64,000 nucleotides of DNA, taken from positions 62,001 through 126,000 of the forward strand of contig NZ_AVCJ01000034.1 of the NCBI RefSeq assembly GCF_000743535.1. The letters run 5' to 3'. This document shows, piece after piece, positions 8,647 through 18,344 of this stretch; the first letter of the stretch is position 1, and each line of letters starts with the position of its first letter. This stretch comes from Arenimonas donghaensis DSM 18148 = HO3-R19. Lineage in GTDB: Bacteria > Pseudomonadota > Gammaproteobacteria > Xanthomonadales > Xanthomonadaceae. The notes beneath the pieces were generated by a model. That model worked only from the letters and a program-made list of their open reading frames with translations. It was not told where the DNA came from and searched no databases. Made by a program: the position numbers and the translations under genes.

Positions 8647-9231
8647 ATGCGATATTCGCCTGAGCACAAGCAGAAGACCTACGACAGGATCGTCGAGCAC
8701 GCCGCCCGGAGCTTTCGCAAGAAGGGCGTCGACAACGTCTCCATTTCCGGCCTGATGGCCGATGCAGGCCTCACGCACGGCGGCTTCTACGCCCACTTCA
8801 AGTCAAAGGAAGACGTCCTGCTGGTGGCCCTTGAGCGTGCGCTGTCGCAAACGTTCTCCCGTCTGGGTGACGCCGCGAACACGCCCGGCGGCGTGCCGGA
8901 CCGCATCAGCGCACTGCTTGGCGAGTACCTTTCGGTGCTGCACCGGGACACCCCGGATCGAGGCTGCGCACTGGCCGCGCTGGCCGCCGAGGCGGTTCGC
9001 GCGGAACCGAGGTGCCGTGGCGTATTCGCCGACGCCATCGAAAACGGCGTGGACCTTCTGCGCAAGACGATGGGTGGCGACGACCAGGAAAACAGGAGCG
9101 AAGCCCTGGCCCTGGTGTCACTGATGGTCGGGGCCATGCTGCTGTCCCGGGCGACGGCTGACAGCCCGCTTTCGACCGAGATACTGGCAGCGGCGCGCAA
9201 GCAAGGCGAGCGACTCGCTGTCGCGGACTAG
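8647..9231 (+). CDS. TetR/AcrR-family transcriptional regulator
   Basis: A 194-aa one-component repressor. The N-terminal HTH reads ISGLMADAGLTHGGFYAHF at about residues 28-46, with the preceding helix IVEHAARSFRKKGVDNVSIS, the standard TetR_N arrangement. The remaining 130 residues form the helical ligand-binding/dimerisation domain; a Cys in DRGCALAAL is shared with many regulators of this subgroup. It is divergent from the alpha/beta hydrolase, and the intergenic region has a palindromic operator. A further TATGATG half-site at 8605-8611, close to its own start, suggests autoregulation. Confidence 0.88.
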   Translation: MRYSPEHKQKTYDRIVEHAARSFRKKGVDNVSISGLMADAGLTHGGFYAHFKSKEDVLLVALERALSQTFSRLGDAANTPGGVPDRISALLGEYLSVLHRDTPDRGCALAALAAEAVRAEPRCRGVFADAIENGVDLLRKTMGGDDQENRSEALALVSLMVGAMLLSRATADSPLSTEILAAARKQGERLAVAD

Positions 9232-9295
9232 CGTCGAGCCCAGGGTGCGCAGGGTGATTTTTCAGCGGCCCGCTTTCGGCACGCAACAACAGAAA

Positions 9296-9372
9296 TGGCG
9301 CGCCTGGAGGGATTCGAACCCCCGACCAATGGCTTCGGAAGCCACTACTCTATCCGGCTGAGCTACAGGCGC
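9296..9372 (-). tRNA. tRNA-Arg (anticodon CCG)
   Basis: A 77-nt cloverleaf on the minus strand. Acceptor strands GCGCCTG and CAGGCGC are perfectly paired. The D arm contains AGCTCAGCCGGATAGAG. The anticodon stem-loop is GTGGC-TTCCGAA-GCCAT with anticodon CCG, reading the Arg codon CGG. The T arm contains GGTTCGAATCC, followed by discriminator G and an encoded CCA. It stands alone between the TetR gene and glutaminase. Confidence 0.97.
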
Positions 9373-9442
9373 CCGGGGGCGGATTATGCCACGCCGGGAA
9401 CCGGAACCGCAGCCCGTGCGGGCTTGTGGCCGGTTCCGGGGC

Positions 9443-10357
9443 TCAGAAGATCGACCAGCCGGTGATCTCGGTGAACCGCGCCAGCGCGGCGGCGCCGGCC
9501 AGCGAATTGCCGCGCTCGTCCAGGCCCGGCGACCAGACCGCCAGGGCCAGCACCCCCGGGACCACGGCGGCGATGCCGCCGCCGACGCCGCTCTTGGCCG
9601 GCAGGCCGACCTGGAAAGCAAAGTCGCCCGCGGCGTCATAGGTGCCGCAGGTCAGCATCAGGGAATTGATGCGCCGGGCGCGTATGGGGCTGATCACCTG
9701 CGTGCCCGTGCGCCGGCAGCGGCCGGCATTGGCCTGGTGCAGGAAGGCCTGCGCCAGGTCCTCGCAGCTCATGGCGATGGCGCACTGCTTGAAATAGAAG
9801 TCCAGCACCGCTTCGATCGGCTGCTGGATGTTGCCGAAGCTGCGGATGAAGTTGGTGAGCGCGGCGTTGCGGTAACCGGCCGCGGCCTCGGACGCGGCGA
9901 CGTCGGCGTCGACCGCGATGGCCGGGTTGTCCGCGCGCTGGCGCACGAAGTCCAGCAGGGCCTGCAGTCCGTCGGGCCGCTCGGACAGCACCACGTCGGC
10001 CACCACCAGGGCGCCGGCATTGATGAAGGGGTTGCGCGGGATACCGCGCTCGTTTTCCAGCTGCACCAGAGAGTTGTAGGGACTGCCCGAGGGCTCCCGG
10101 CCCACCCGCTCCCACAGGTCACCGCCCAAGGCGTCGAGCGCCATGCTCAGCGAAAACACCTTGGAGATGCTCTGGATGGAAAACGCCGTGTCGGCATCGC
10201 CAATCGAAAACTGGCGGCCGTCCAGCGTGGCGATCGCCATGCCGAAGCGGTCGATGGGCACTTCGGCCAGGCGCGGGATGTACGAGGCCACCGTGCCCTG
10301 CCGGACGAGCGGCCGCACGTCCTCGGCCACCCGGGCCAGGACCGCGTCGAAATCCAT
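9443..10357 (-). CDS. glsA: Glutaminase (beta-lactamase-like fold)
   Basis: Hydrolyses L-glutamine to L-glutamate and ammonia in the cytoplasm. The 304-aa product has the family's SIQSISKVFSL block with the Ser63-x-x-Lys66 catalytic dyad. It also has NPFINAGALV (about residues 123-132), the YRNAALTNF segment, and the C-terminal K(S)GVGGGI glycine turn. Length matches the usual 305-310 aa. The frame is open upstream to 10486, but the ATG at 10357 (MDFDAVLARV) aligns with the normal start of bacterial GlsA proteins. It is divergent from the PAS-GGDEF-EAL gene. Confidence 0.95.
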   Translation of the reverse strand: MDFDAVLARVAEDVRPLVRQGTVASYIPRLAEVPIDRFGMAIATLDGRQFSIGDADTAFSIQSISKVFSLSMALDALGGDLWERVGREPSGSPYNSLVQLENERGIPRNPFINAGALVVADVVLSERPDGLQALLDFVRQRADNPAIAVDADVAASEAAAGYRNAALTNFIRSFGNIQQPIEAVLDFYFKQCAIAMSCEDLAQAFLHQANAGRCRRTGTQVISPIRARRINSLMLTCGTYDAAGDFAFQVGLPAKSGVGGGIAAVVPGVLALAVWSPGLDERGNSLAGAAALARFTEITGWSIF

Positions 10358-10523
10358 TTCAGCGATGGTGTCGGCAGTCACTGCGCTCACCGTTCGGGCC
10401 GGGAGAGGGGTCGTCGAGTATGCCACGGGGCCTGGATCCGGCCCTGAGAACCGCCGGTCCCAACAGGAATGTGGACCGAGCCACAATTCAGGGGCTGCAG
10501 ATATGTGACGCTGCCGTTACCGT

Positions 10524-13346
10524 ATGGCAGATGCCACTTCCCGCCCAACCGACCCGGCCGGCGCTGACGTGAACGCCGACCACGCGTTCCTGGCCAGCCT
10601 GCTGCAGCATCCCTCGCGACGCGCCCTGCTGGCGCTGGACGCGCAGGGGCGGGTGATCGTGGGCAACGACCGGGCCCGTGGCCTGGTCGGCGGCCAGGTC
10701 GAGGCCGACCTGCGCAGGGCCCTGGCCGACGGCATGGCCCAGTTGGCCGAACACCCGGACCGCGAGATCCTGCACCACCATGAAGCCGCGGACTGCAAGC
10801 TCGACTGCTTGCTGCGGGCGGTCACCGGCCCCGACGGCGGCATCCTGGGCTACACCGTCAGCATCTACAGCCACGATGAAGCCCCCGACCTGGCTGAGTC
10901 GCCCGACCGCGCCCGCTGGCGCTACGCCCTGGAAAACGCCCAGGATGGCCTGTGGGACTGGGACGCCGAGCGCGACCAGGTTTATCGCTCCGGTCGTTGT
11001 TTCACCATGCTGGGTTACTCGCGCGACGCGTTCGCCGGCAGTTTCGATGCCTGGCAGGGGCTGATCCACCCCGACGACCGCCCGCGCATGAAGGTCGCGC
11101 TGCACGCCCACCTCACCGGCGAGCGCGAGAACTACATCGTCGACTACCGCGTGCGTGACGCCAACGGCCGCTGGCGCTGGGTGCTCGACCGCGGCCGCGC
11201 CATCACCTGGGACAGCGTCGGCAAGCCACAGCGCGTGGTCGGCACCCACACCGACATCCACGACTACAAGCAGATCGAGGCGCAGCTGCGCGAGCGCGAG
11301 CTGATCCTCAACCAGGCCCAACACGTGGCCCACCTGGGCAACTGGAGTTGGGATCCGGAAAACGACCGCCTGTGGTGGTCCGACGAGCTCTATTGGATCG
11401 TCGGCCTGTCCAACACCCAGTCGCCGCCGAAGTTCCGCAACCAGCGCCATCTGTTCACGCCCGAATCCTACGCGCGCCTGCATGCGGCGTCGGTCGCCCT
11501 GCTCAAGCACGCCACGCCCTATGCCCTGGAAGTGGTGATGCTGCGACCCAACGGCGAGCGTCGCATCGTGCAGGCGCGGGCCGAGGCCATCCTCAGCGAC
11601 GACGGGCGCGTACAAAGCCTGGTCGGCGTACTGCACGACATCACCGAACAGCGCGCCGCCGAGGAAAACTCGCGTTGGCGCAACGACCTGCTCGACCGCA
11701 TCGCCGCGATGGGCCGCATCGGCGGCTTCGAACTTTTCGTCGACACCGGTGAACTGCACTGGACGGACGAAAACTACCGCATCCACGGCATCGAACCGGG
11801 TACGCCGCTGCGTTTCGAAGACACCTTGCCTAGCTACACGCCCGAGTCGGCGCAGAAGCTGCAGTCGGCCTTCCGCCGGATGATCCAGGAGCACGTGCCG
11901 GAACATTCGGACGAACTTTGTTTCGTCACGCCCGACGAGCGCCGGATCTGGCTTCGTGTCACCGGAAGCCTGGAGGTGCGTGACGGCAAGCCCTACCGCA
12001 TCACCGGCCTCACCCAGGACATCACCGAAGAGCACGAGGCCGGCGAACGCATCGAGCAGCTGGCCCACTACGACACGCTGACCGGCCTGCCCAACCGCTT
12101 CCTGTTCCGCGAACGGGCATTGGAGTCGATCGAACTCGCGCACCGCACCGAGAAGCCGCTGGCGCTGCTGTTCCTGGACCTGGACCGGTTCAAGTACATC
12201 AACGACACCCAGGGCCACGAAGCCGGCGACCTGCTGCTGCAGGAAATATCCGGGCGCCTGCGCCAGTGCGTGCGCGCCTCGGACCTGGTGGGCCGCCTGG
12301 GTGGCGACGAGTTCCTGGTGTTGTTGCGCGAAATTGCCCGGCCCGAGGACGCCGCCGTGGTGGCGCGCAAGATCATCGACGCCGTGGGTGCCCCCATGGA
12401 ACTGGCCTCCGGCGAGGCCCAGGTGGGCTGCAGCATCGGCATCGCGATCCTGGGCGAGAACAGCGCCGACCTTGAGGCCCTGCTGCGCGCCGCCGACACC
12501 GCCATGTACGCGGCCAAGGATGCCGGCCGCAACACCTTCCAGTTCTACAACGCCAGTTTCTACGAGCGCGTGCAGCGCCGGGTCACGCTGGAACAGGAAC
12601 TGCGCCAGGCCCTGGCCCGCGATGAACTGCACCTGGCGTTCCAGCCGACGATTTCGATGAAGGACAACGCGGTGGCCTGCATCGAAGCGCTGCTGCGCTG
12701 GACTACGACGGCGGGCGAGGCGCGGTTCCCGGCCGAATTCATTCCGGTCGCCGAAGACTGCGGGGAAATCCTGCCGATCGGTCGCTGGGTGCTGGGCGAA
12801 GCCTGCCGCCAGGCCCGGCAATGGCACGAGGCGGGGCTGGTGTTCGGACGGATCGCGGTCAACGTGTCAGCGTTGCAGCTGCGCGACCCGGAGTTCGCCA
12901 ACCACGTGATCGAGGCCTGCGAACGCGAACAATGGCCGACCGACCGGCTGGTGCTCGAACTCACCGAATCGGCGCTGATGCGCGAAAGCGAAGTCCTGCG
13001 GAACACCTTCGCGGTGTTCAAGGCTCATGGCATCACCTTGTCCATCGACGATTTCGGCACCGGGTTTTCCAACCTTGGCTACCTGCACCGCTTCCCGCTG
13101 CGCAACCTCAAGATCGACCGCAGCTTCATCAGCCGCATGGACACCGCGCCGAACATGCTTGAACTCACCCACGCGGTGGTCAGCCTGGGCCATGCCCTGG
13201 GCCTGAGCGTGGTCGCCGAAGGCGTGGAAACCGAGAACGTGCTCCAGCTCCTGCGCCAGCAGGGCTGCGACGAGGCGCAGGGTTACCTGTTCACCCGGCC
13301 GCTGGCCGGGGAGGACATGGCCACCTGGCTGGCGGCGCAGGGCTAG
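10524..13346 (+). CDS. Multi-PAS GGDEF-EAL cyclic-di-GMP protein
   Basis: A 940-aa signalling protein that should make and/or break c-di-GMP. Order of domains: a PAS-like segment (about residues 20-115), then three PAS/PAC units (about 130-250, 255-375 and 390-500; note WRYALENAQDGLWDWD and LGNWSWDPENDRLWWS), then GGDEF (about 515-680) and EAL (about 695-935). The GGDEF motif is intact at residues 593-597, and an inhibitory-site RxxD (RASD) lies five residues before it. The EAL motif is intact at 721-723, with IDDFGTGFSN and LKIDRSFI also present, so both catalytic halves look functional. No transmembrane segment is seen, so sensing is probably cytoplasmic through the PAS domains. No obvious operon partner. 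Confidence 0.92.
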   Translation: MADATSRPTDPAGADVNADHAFLASLLQHPSRRALLALDAQGRVIVGNDRARGLVGGQVEADLRRALADGMAQLAEHPDREILHHHEAADCKLDCLLRAVTGPDGGILGYTVSIYSHDEAPDLAESPDRARWRYALENAQDGLWDWDAERDQVYRSGRCFTMLGYSRDAFAGSFDAWQGLIHPDDRPRMKVALHAHLTGERENYIVDYRVRDANGRWRWVLDRGRAITWDSVGKPQRVVGTHTDIHDYKQIEAQLRERELILNQAQHVAHLGNWSWDPENDRLWWSDELYWIVGLSNTQSPPKFRNQRHLFTPESYARLHAASVALLKHATPYALEVVMLRPNGERRIVQARAEAILSDDGRVQSLVGVLHDITEQRAAEENSRWRNDLLDRIAAMGRIGGFELFVDTGELHWTDENYRIHGIEPGTPLRFEDTLPSYTPESAQKLQSAFRRMIQEHVPEHSDELCFVTPDERRIWLRVTGSLEVRDGKPYRITGLTQDITEEHEAGERIEQLAHYDTLTGLPNRFLFRERALESIELAHRTEKPLALLFLDLDRFKYINDTQGHEAGDLLLQEISGRLRQCVRASDLVGRLGGDEFLVLLREIARPEDAAVVARKIIDAVGAPMELASGEAQVGCSIGIAILGENSADLEALLRAADTAMYAAKDAGRNTFQFYNASFYERVQRRVTLEQELRQALARDELHLAFQPTISMKDNAVACIEALLRWTTTAGEARFPAEFIPVAEDCGEILPIGRWVLGEACRQARQWHEAGLVFGRIAVNVSALQLRDPEFANHVIEACEREQWPTDRLVLELTESALMRESEVLRNTFAVFKAHGITLSIDDFGTGFSNLGYLHRFPLRNLKIDRSFISRMDTAPNMLELTHAVVSLGHALGLSVVAEGVETENVLQLLRQQGCDEAQGYLFTRPLAGEDMATWLAAQG

Positions 13347-13371
13347 GCCGGCGCCGCCAGCGGGCCGGGCC

Positions 13372-13623
13372 TCAGTTGGGCCGGCTGTAAACCGCCGCGT
13401 GGATGCACGAGAAAAGGCTGATCACGAACCAGCCGAACGGCAGCAGGGACAGCGTGACCAGCCAGGTGATGGCGAACGCCAGGCAGGCGAGCACGAACCA
13501 GGTCAGCGCCCAGAGGATGCGGCCCTGGACCAGCTGGCCCAGGCCCGGGACGAAGAAGCTGCAGATGGCGGCAATGACGTTTCCGGTGGAACCCTGGCCT
13601 GCGCTCATGCGTGGTGACTCCAT
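13372..13623 (-). CDS. Small two-helix membrane protein
   Basis: An 83-aa protein with two adjacent hydrophobic helices (about residues 14-32 and 37-65) around the turn [12 protein letters not shown]. That turn resembles the PGxGQ turn of small TM2-like or DUF5683-like membrane proteins. No function can be assigned. A second possible start, MSAGQG, lies five codons in. It converges tail-to-tail with the GGDEF-EAL gene, 25 nt apart, and is divergent from ubiA. Confidence 0.7.
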   Translation of the reverse strand: MESPRMSAGQGSTGNVIAAICSFFVPGLGQLVQGRILWALTWFVLACLAFAITWLVTLSLLPFGWFVISLFSCIHAAVYSRPN

Positions 13624-13714
13624 CGTGGTGGGGGACAGCCATGAGCATGGGGACGGCGACGGGTGCCTTCAAGTGCGCTGCCCGCCGGTGGGGCGCTCTG
13701 CTAGGCTTCGCGGC

Positions 13715-14635
13715 ATGTCCCGACCCCCTGAACCGTCGCCCCCGCGGGCGTCGGCACCGGCCCCGGCGCCGGCCTGGCGCATGCGCCTGACCCACTACTG
13801 GCAGCTGATCCGCGGTGATCGGCCGGTGGGCATCCTGCTGCTGCTCTGGCCGACCTGGTGGGCCCTGTGGATGGCGGCCGAAGGCCTGCCGCCCTGGCAC
13901 CTGCTGCTGATTTTCACCGCCGGCGTCTGGCTGACGCGGTCGGCCGGCTGCGTCATCAACGACTACGCCGACCGTTGGCTGGACCCGCAGGTCGAGCGCA
14001 CCCGCCAGCGGCCCATGGCCACCGGGGCGGTCAGTCCGCGCGAGGCCCTGTGGTTATTCGTGCTGATGATGCTGGTGGCTTTCGGCCTGGTGCTGCTGAC
14101 CAATCCGCTGACGATCCTGCTGAGCATCGTCGGCGCGGTGCTGGCTTCGACCTACCCGTTCCTCAAGCGCCACACCTACCTGCCGCAGGTGTACCTGGGC
14201 GTCGCCTTTGGCTGGGGCATCCCGATGGCCTTCGCGGCCGTGCAGGGCACGGTACCGCCGGTGGCCTGGCTGCTGTTCCTGGGCAACCTGCTCTGGACCA
14301 CGGGTTACGACACCTGGTACGCCATGGTCGACCGCGAGGACGACATCAAGGCCGGTTCCAAATCCACTGCCATTCTCTTCGGCGACGCCGACCTGGTGGC
14401 CCAGGGCCTGCTGTACGCGGGCTTCGCCTGGGCCATGTGGCTGGTCGGCAGCCGGGCCGGACTGGGCATCTTCTACTACGTCGCGCTGGCGGTTGCCCTG
14501 GTCCTGGTGCTGCGCCAGTTCTGGATCGCCCGGGACCGTCGCCGCGATCACTGCTTCGAAGCCTTCGTCTCCAACCAGTGGGTGGGCATGGCGGTCTTCC
14601 TGGGCATCGCGGGCCACTACGCCCTGGGCACCTGA
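13715..14635 (+). CDS. ubiA: 4-hydroxybenzoate octaprenyltransferase
   Basis: Attaches the polyprenyl tail to 4-hydroxybenzoate in ubiquinone synthesis; an integral inner-membrane enzyme. Both Mg-diphosphate motifs are present: NDYADRWLD from Asn82 and [13 protein letters not shown] with the DREDD at residue 206. About eight hydrophobic helices fit the UbiA fold, and the 306-aa length is close to the usual 290-300. The ATG at 13715 is preferred to the long upstream open frame because family similarity begins about 22 residues after it. It is followed, after 97 nt, by the exported Rid protein. Confidence 0.93.
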   Translation: MSRPPEPSPPRASAPAPAPAWRMRLTHYWQLIRGDRPVGILLLLWPTWWALWMAAEGLPPWHLLLIFTAGVWLTRSAGCVINDYADRWLDPQVERTRQRPMATGAVSPREALWLFVLMMLVAFGLVLLTNPLTILLSIVGAVLASTYPFLKRHTYLPQVYLGVAFGWGIPMAFAAVQGTVPPVAWLLFLGNLLWTTGYDTWYAMVDREDDIKAGSKSTAILFGDADLVAQGLLYAGFAWAMWLVGSRAGLGIFYYVALAVALVLVLRQFWIARDRRRDHCFEAFVSNQWVGMAVFLGIAGHYALGT

Positions 14636-14732
14636 GGCCGGACGTCCTTTGTCCACGGCATCGGACATGACCTGAAGCCCATGCGCCTGTCCCCGGAGAG
14701 GCGCACCGTGGCGGCTCCAAGGAGGATCCGCC

Positions 14733-15245
14733 ATGAAAACTTTGTTTGCCGCCCTGTTGCTGGGCCTTTCCCCTGTCGTGTCGGCCAACGAGGCCGCGGC
14801 GCCGAGCCGGGAACATTTCGCACCGCCGGGCATGGAAGCGGCGTACCACGACTGGCACTACTCGCCGGTGGTGAAGGTGGGTGAGCTGGTGATCGTTTCC
14901 GGCATCCCGGCCGGACACGGCGACACCTATGAAGAGAAGGTACGCAACATGTTCAAGGCGCTGGAAGCGCACCTTGAAGCCGCCGGCGCCAGCCTTGGCG
15001 ACGTGGTCGAGCTGACCAGCTTCCACGCCTCCGCGTCCGACAGCGCCGCCTTCAACGCGGAGTTCGCGCGATTCGCACCCATCCACAAGGAGTTCTTCCC
15101 GGACCATTACCCCGCCTGGAGCGCCGTGGGCACCACGGCCCTGCTCCAGCACGGGGCGCCGGTGGAGCTGCGCGCCCTGGCGGTCATCGGCTCCGGCCAG
15201 GCGCCGCGTGCGGACATCCCGGCGCCGAAGCCGCGCACGCCCTAG
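14733..15245 (+). CDS. Exported Rid-family (YjgF/YER057c/UK114) protein
   Basis: A 170-aa protein with a signal peptide (MKTLFAALLLGLSPVVSANE) in front of a complete Rid-type domain: VKVGELVIVSGIPAG, then NMFKALEAHLEAAGASLGDV, then VELRALAVIG. Classic RidA is a cytosolic imine deaminase whose key Arg follows the PA of the motif PARSCVEV. Here that position is Trp129 (YPAWSAVG), so canonical deaminase activity is doubtful. A strong AAGGAGG Shine-Dalgarno sits 7 nt before the ATG. Its TAG stop overlaps the stop of the convergent comF by three bases. Confidence 0.82.
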   Translation: MKTLFAALLLGLSPVVSANEAAAPSREHFAPPGMEAAYHDWHYSPVVKVGELVIVSGIPAGHGDTYEEKVRNMFKALEAHLEAAGASLGDVVELTSFHASASDSAAFNAEFARFAPIHKEFFPDHYPAWSAVGTTALLQHGAPVELRALAVIGSGQAPRADIPAPKPRTP

Positions 15246-15985
15246 GCCCGCGCCGCGACCCACAGGTCCACCCGCGCCACCCCGGCCCGGCGCAGCAGCC
15301 GGGCGGCCTCGGACAAGGTGGCGCCGGTGGTCATGACGTCGTCGAACAGGGCCACGTGCGCGGGCAGGGCAGGGCCCGGGGCGAGCGCGAAAGCCCTGCG
15401 CACGTTTTTCCTGCGCGCGCGGGCGTCGAGCTCGGACTGGGCGGCGGTGGCACGCCGGCGCACCAGCCGGTCGGCGAGCAGGGGCAGCCCCAGGCTGCGC
15501 GCCAGTGGCCTGGCCATCTCCAGGGCCTGGTCGTAGCCGCGCTGGCGCAGGCGGCTGCGATGCAGCGGAACCGGCACGAGCGCATCGGGGCGCGGTGCCC
15601 CGGACAGGCCCTCGGCAAGGAGCTGGGCGAGCAGGCGGCCGGCGGCCAGGTCGCCATGGAATTTCAGCCGCGGCAACAGGCGATCGAGCGGTGGCTCGTA
15701 GCGGAACACGGCCCGGGTGCCGGCCTGGGGCGCGCTGGCGCCCAGGCAGCGGCCGCAGCGCGGCGCCGCCCGGGGCAGCGGCAGCCCGCAGCGAGTGCAG
15801 GCGCTGCGGTTCCAGGGCAGGTCCTGGTGGCAGGCGGTGCACAGGTCCCGGCCCGGGCTCCGGCCCGCGTCCGGCTCGCAGGGACTGGCGCAGACCAGGC
15901 AGCGCAGCGGCAGCAGCGCCGGCCCGAGCCGTGAGAAAAAGTCGGCTAGCGCCGTAGCCATGGCGCGTGATGTGGTGCATGCCAA
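15242..15985 (-). CDS. comF: ComF/GntX-family phosphoribosyltransferase-like protein
   Basis: ComF-type protein, required for DNA uptake in competent bacteria, though in many proteobacteria (GntX/YhgH) the role is unclear. The N terminus has a double zinc-ribbon pattern with CxxC pairs beginning at Cys29/Cys32 and continuing through CTAC, CTRC and CGRC. The C-terminal phosphoribosyltransferase domain has PVPLHRSRLRQRGYDQA and the PRPP loop VALFDDVMTTGAT. The 247-aa length is typical. An ATG at 15961 (MATALADFF) is an alternative start. It is divergent from bioB and is commonly found beside biotin genes in gammaproteobacteria. Confidence 0.88.
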   Translation of the reverse strand: MACTTSRAMATALADFFSRLGPALLPLRCLVCASPCEPDAGRSPGRDLCTACHQDLPWNRSACTRCGLPLPRAAPRCGRCLGASAPQAGTRAVFRYEPPLDRLLPRLKFHGDLAAGRLLAQLLAEGLSGAPRPDALVPVPLHRSRLRQRGYDQALEMARPLARSLGLPLLADRLVRRRATAAQSELDARARRKNVRRAFALAPGPALPAHVALFDDVMTTGATLSEAARLLRRAGVARVDLWVAARA

Positions 15986-16135
15986 GCCGGCCCGGGGCCG
16001 GCGACGCTCCGATGCGCCGGGATCTCCCCGTCCGGGGGCGGGCCGTCAACCTGCGGAGACGGGTTCTGGTTGACAGGGTAGGGCATGGCCAACAGACTGC
16101 CGCTCTTGTTTTTCCCGCACCATCAGGGAATGCCC

Positions 16136-17149
16136 ATGCCTGCCGTCATCCGACACGATTGGTCGCGCGAGGACGTCCTCGCCCTCTTCGACCTGCCCTT
16201 CCCTGAACTGCTATTCCGCGCCGCCAGCGTGCACCGCGAGCGGTTCGACCCGGCCGAAGTGCAGGTGTCGACCCTGCTGTCGGTCAAGACCGGCGGCTGC
16301 CCGGAAGACTGCGCCTACTGCCCGCAGGCCGCCCGGTACCACACCGGGGTCGAGGCGACGAAGCTGATGGACACCGAATCGGTGCTCGAGCGCGCCCGCG
16401 CCGCCAAGGCCGCCGGCGCCTCGCGCTTTTGCATGGGCGCCGCCTGGCGCAGCCCCAAGGACCGCGACATCCCCAAGGTCGCCGAGATGATCCGCGAGGT
16501 GAAGGCCCTGGGCCTGGAAACCTGCGCCACCCTGGGCATGCTCAAGGGCGACCAGGCCCAGGCCCTGCGCGCCGCCGGCCTGGACTACTACAACCACAAC
16601 CTCGACACCGCGCCCGAGTTCTATGGCGACATCATCAAGACCCGGGAGTACCAGGACCGCCTGGATACGCTCGAACACGTGCGCGACGCCGGCATGAAGA
16701 CCTGCTGCGGCGGCATCGTCGGCATGGGCGAGTCCCGCGACCAGCGCGCCGGTCTGCTGCAGGCCCTGGCCAACCTGCCGGCGCATCCGGATTCGGTGCC
16801 GATCAACCGGCTGGTGCAGGTCGAGGGCACGCCCCTGGCCGGAACCGCCCTGCTCGATCCGTTCGAGTTCGTGCGCACCATCGCCGCGGCCCGGATTATG
16901 ATGCCGGCCTCGATGGTGCGGCTGTCGGCGGGCCGCGCCGAGATGAGCGAGGAGTTGCAGGCGATGTGTTTCCTGGCGGGCGCAAACTCCATTTTCTACG
17001 GCGAGAAGCTGCTGACCACCGGCAACCCCGACGTGGCCGCCGACCAGGCCCTGTTCGAACGCCTGGGCCTGCGGCCGATGCCGGTGGTGCACGAAAGCAA
17101 GACCGTGCACGCCGACATCGTCGAACCCACCGCCGGCTGCGCCGCCTGA
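16136..17149 (+). CDS. bioB: Biotin synthase
   Basis: Radical-SAM enzyme that inserts sulfur into dethiobiotin to make biotin. The [4Fe-4S] motif CPEDCAYC is near residue 51. Other family blocks are [14 protein letters not shown], the [11 protein letters not shown] strand, YYNHNLDT and [10 protein letters not shown]. The frame is open from 16085, and ATGs also occur at 16130 and 16136. The AGGGA at 16125-16129 lies six bases before 16136 but touches 16130, so 16136 ([13 protein letters not shown]) is chosen; homologues begin similarly. A TTGACA at 16070-16075 is a possible -35, but no good -10 follows. It heads the bioB-F-H-C cluster, with bioF starting one base after its stop. Confidence 0.95.
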   Translation: MPAVIRHDWSREDVLALFDLPFPELLFRAASVHRERFDPAEVQVSTLLSVKTGGCPEDCAYCPQAARYHTGVEATKLMDTESVLERARAAKAAGASRFCMGAAWRSPKDRDIPKVAEMIREVKALGLETCATLGMLKGDQAQALRAAGLDYYNHNLDTAPEFYGDIIKTREYQDRLDTLEHVRDAGMKTCCGGIVGMGESRDQRAGLLQALANLPAHPDSVPINRLVQVEGTPLAGTALLDPFEFVRTIAAARIMMPASMVRLSAGRAEMSEELQAMCFLAGANSIFYGEKLLTTGNPDVAADQALFERLGLRPMPVVHESKTVHADIVEPTAGCAA

Positions 17150-17150
17150 G

Positions 17151-18344
17151 ATGCCGCGCACCCGGTTCGCCGACCGCCTTGCCGCCGCCCGCGCCGACCG
17201 CGCGGCCCGCGACGCACTCCGGACGCGCCGTGAAATCGAAGGCCGCGAAGGCGCCCGCGTCCTGGTCGATGGCCGCCAGCTGACCAGCTTCTGCGGCAAC
17301 GACTACCTGGGCCTGGGCCAGCACCTGGACGTGGTGGCGGCGATGCAGGAAGCCGCGGCCTGGCACGGCGTCGGCAGCACGGGTTCGCCCCTGGTCACCG
17401 GTCACCACGTCGAGCACGCGCTGTTCGAGCGCGAGATGGCCGCCTGGCTGGGCTACGAACGGGCGCTGTTCTTCTCCAGCGGCTACCAGGCCAACCTGGC
17501 GGTGATGCAATCGCTGCTCGAGGCCGGCGACACCTGCGTGCAGGACAAGCTCAACCACGCCTGCCTCATCGACGGTGCCCGCCTGGCCGGCTGCGAACTC
17601 AAGCGCTACCCGCACGCCGACGTCGAAGCGGCCATGCGCCAGCTGATGACGCGCCGCGACGGTGCCGCCATGCTGGCCACCGACGGCGTCTTCAGCATGG
17701 ACGGCGACGCCGCGCCGTTGGCCGACCTGGCCCTGGTGGCGCGTGCGCAGGACGCCCTGCTCTACGTCGACGACGCCCACGGCATCGGCGTGCTGGGCCC
17801 GGAAGGCCGCGGCAGCCTGGCGGTCGCCGGCCTGGGCGCGCGCGAAGTGCCGCTGCTGCTCGTTCCGCTTGGCAAGGCCTTCGGCGGCCAGGGCGCGGTG
17901 CTGCTGGGCAGCGCGGCGATCATCGGCCACATCGCCGAAACCGCGCGCCCCTACCTGTTCTCCACCGCGCCGGCGCCGGCCATGGCCGCCGCCATGCGCG
18001 CCAGTCTCAAGCTCATCCGCACCGAATCCTGGCGGCGCGCCAAGCTCGCTTCGGTGGTGATGCGCTTTCGTCGCGGCGCCTCCGCGCGCGGCCTGCCGCT
18101 GCAGGAATCGTTCACGCCGATCCAGCCCATCGTGCTGGGTGAAAACGCCAAGGCACTGGCCGCCGCGCGCACGCTGGAAGAAGGCGGCTACCTGGTCACG
18201 GCCATCCGGCCGCCGACGGTGCCCGAAGGCCAGGCGCGCCTGCGCATCACGCTGTCGGTGGACCACAGCGAAGCCGATGTCGACGGCCTGCTGGTCGCGC
18301 TGGCCGACGCGGTGAAACCCGCCGCCGACCCGATCCCGGCATGA
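17151..18344 (+). CDS. bioF: 8-amino-7-oxononanoate synthase
   Basis: PLP enzyme that condenses pimeloyl-thioester with alanine, the first step of biotin ring assembly. The 397-aa protein has the family blocks NDYLGLGQH, FSSGYQANL, VDDAHGIGVLG and LGKAFGGQGA, in which Lys242 should hold PLP. The C-terminal fold-type I domain ends with LRITLSVDHSEADVD. It begins a single base after the bioB stop and overlaps bioH by four bases (ATGA), consistent with translational coupling. Confidence 0.95.
   Translation: MPRTRFADRLAAARADRAARDALRTRREIEGREGARVLVDGRQLTSFCGNDYLGLGQHLDVVAAMQEAAAWHGVGSTGSPLVTGHHVEHALFEREMAAWLGYERALFFSSGYQANLAVMQSLLEAGDTCVQDKLNHACLIDGARLAGCELKRYPHADVEAAMRQLMTRRDGAAMLATDGVFSMDGDAAPLADLALVARAQDALLYVDDAHGIGVLGPEGRGSLAVAGLGAREVPLLLVPLGKAFGGQGAVLLGSAAIIGHIAETARPYLFSTAPAPAMAAAMRASLKLIRTESWRRAKLASVVMRFRRGASARGLPLQESFTPIQPIVLGENAKALAAARTLEEGGYLVTAIRPPTVPEGQARLRITLSVDHSEADVDGLLVALADAVKPAADPIPA

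Noticed and set aside
10488-12827. Long open frame antisense to the GGDEF-EAL gene
   Set aside because: The sense strand has intact PAS, GGDEF and EAL motifs; the antisense product has no recognisable domain.
16085-16130. Longer N terminus for bioB
   Set aside because: The Shine-Dalgarno at 16125-16129 and homologue starts both point to the ATG at 16136.
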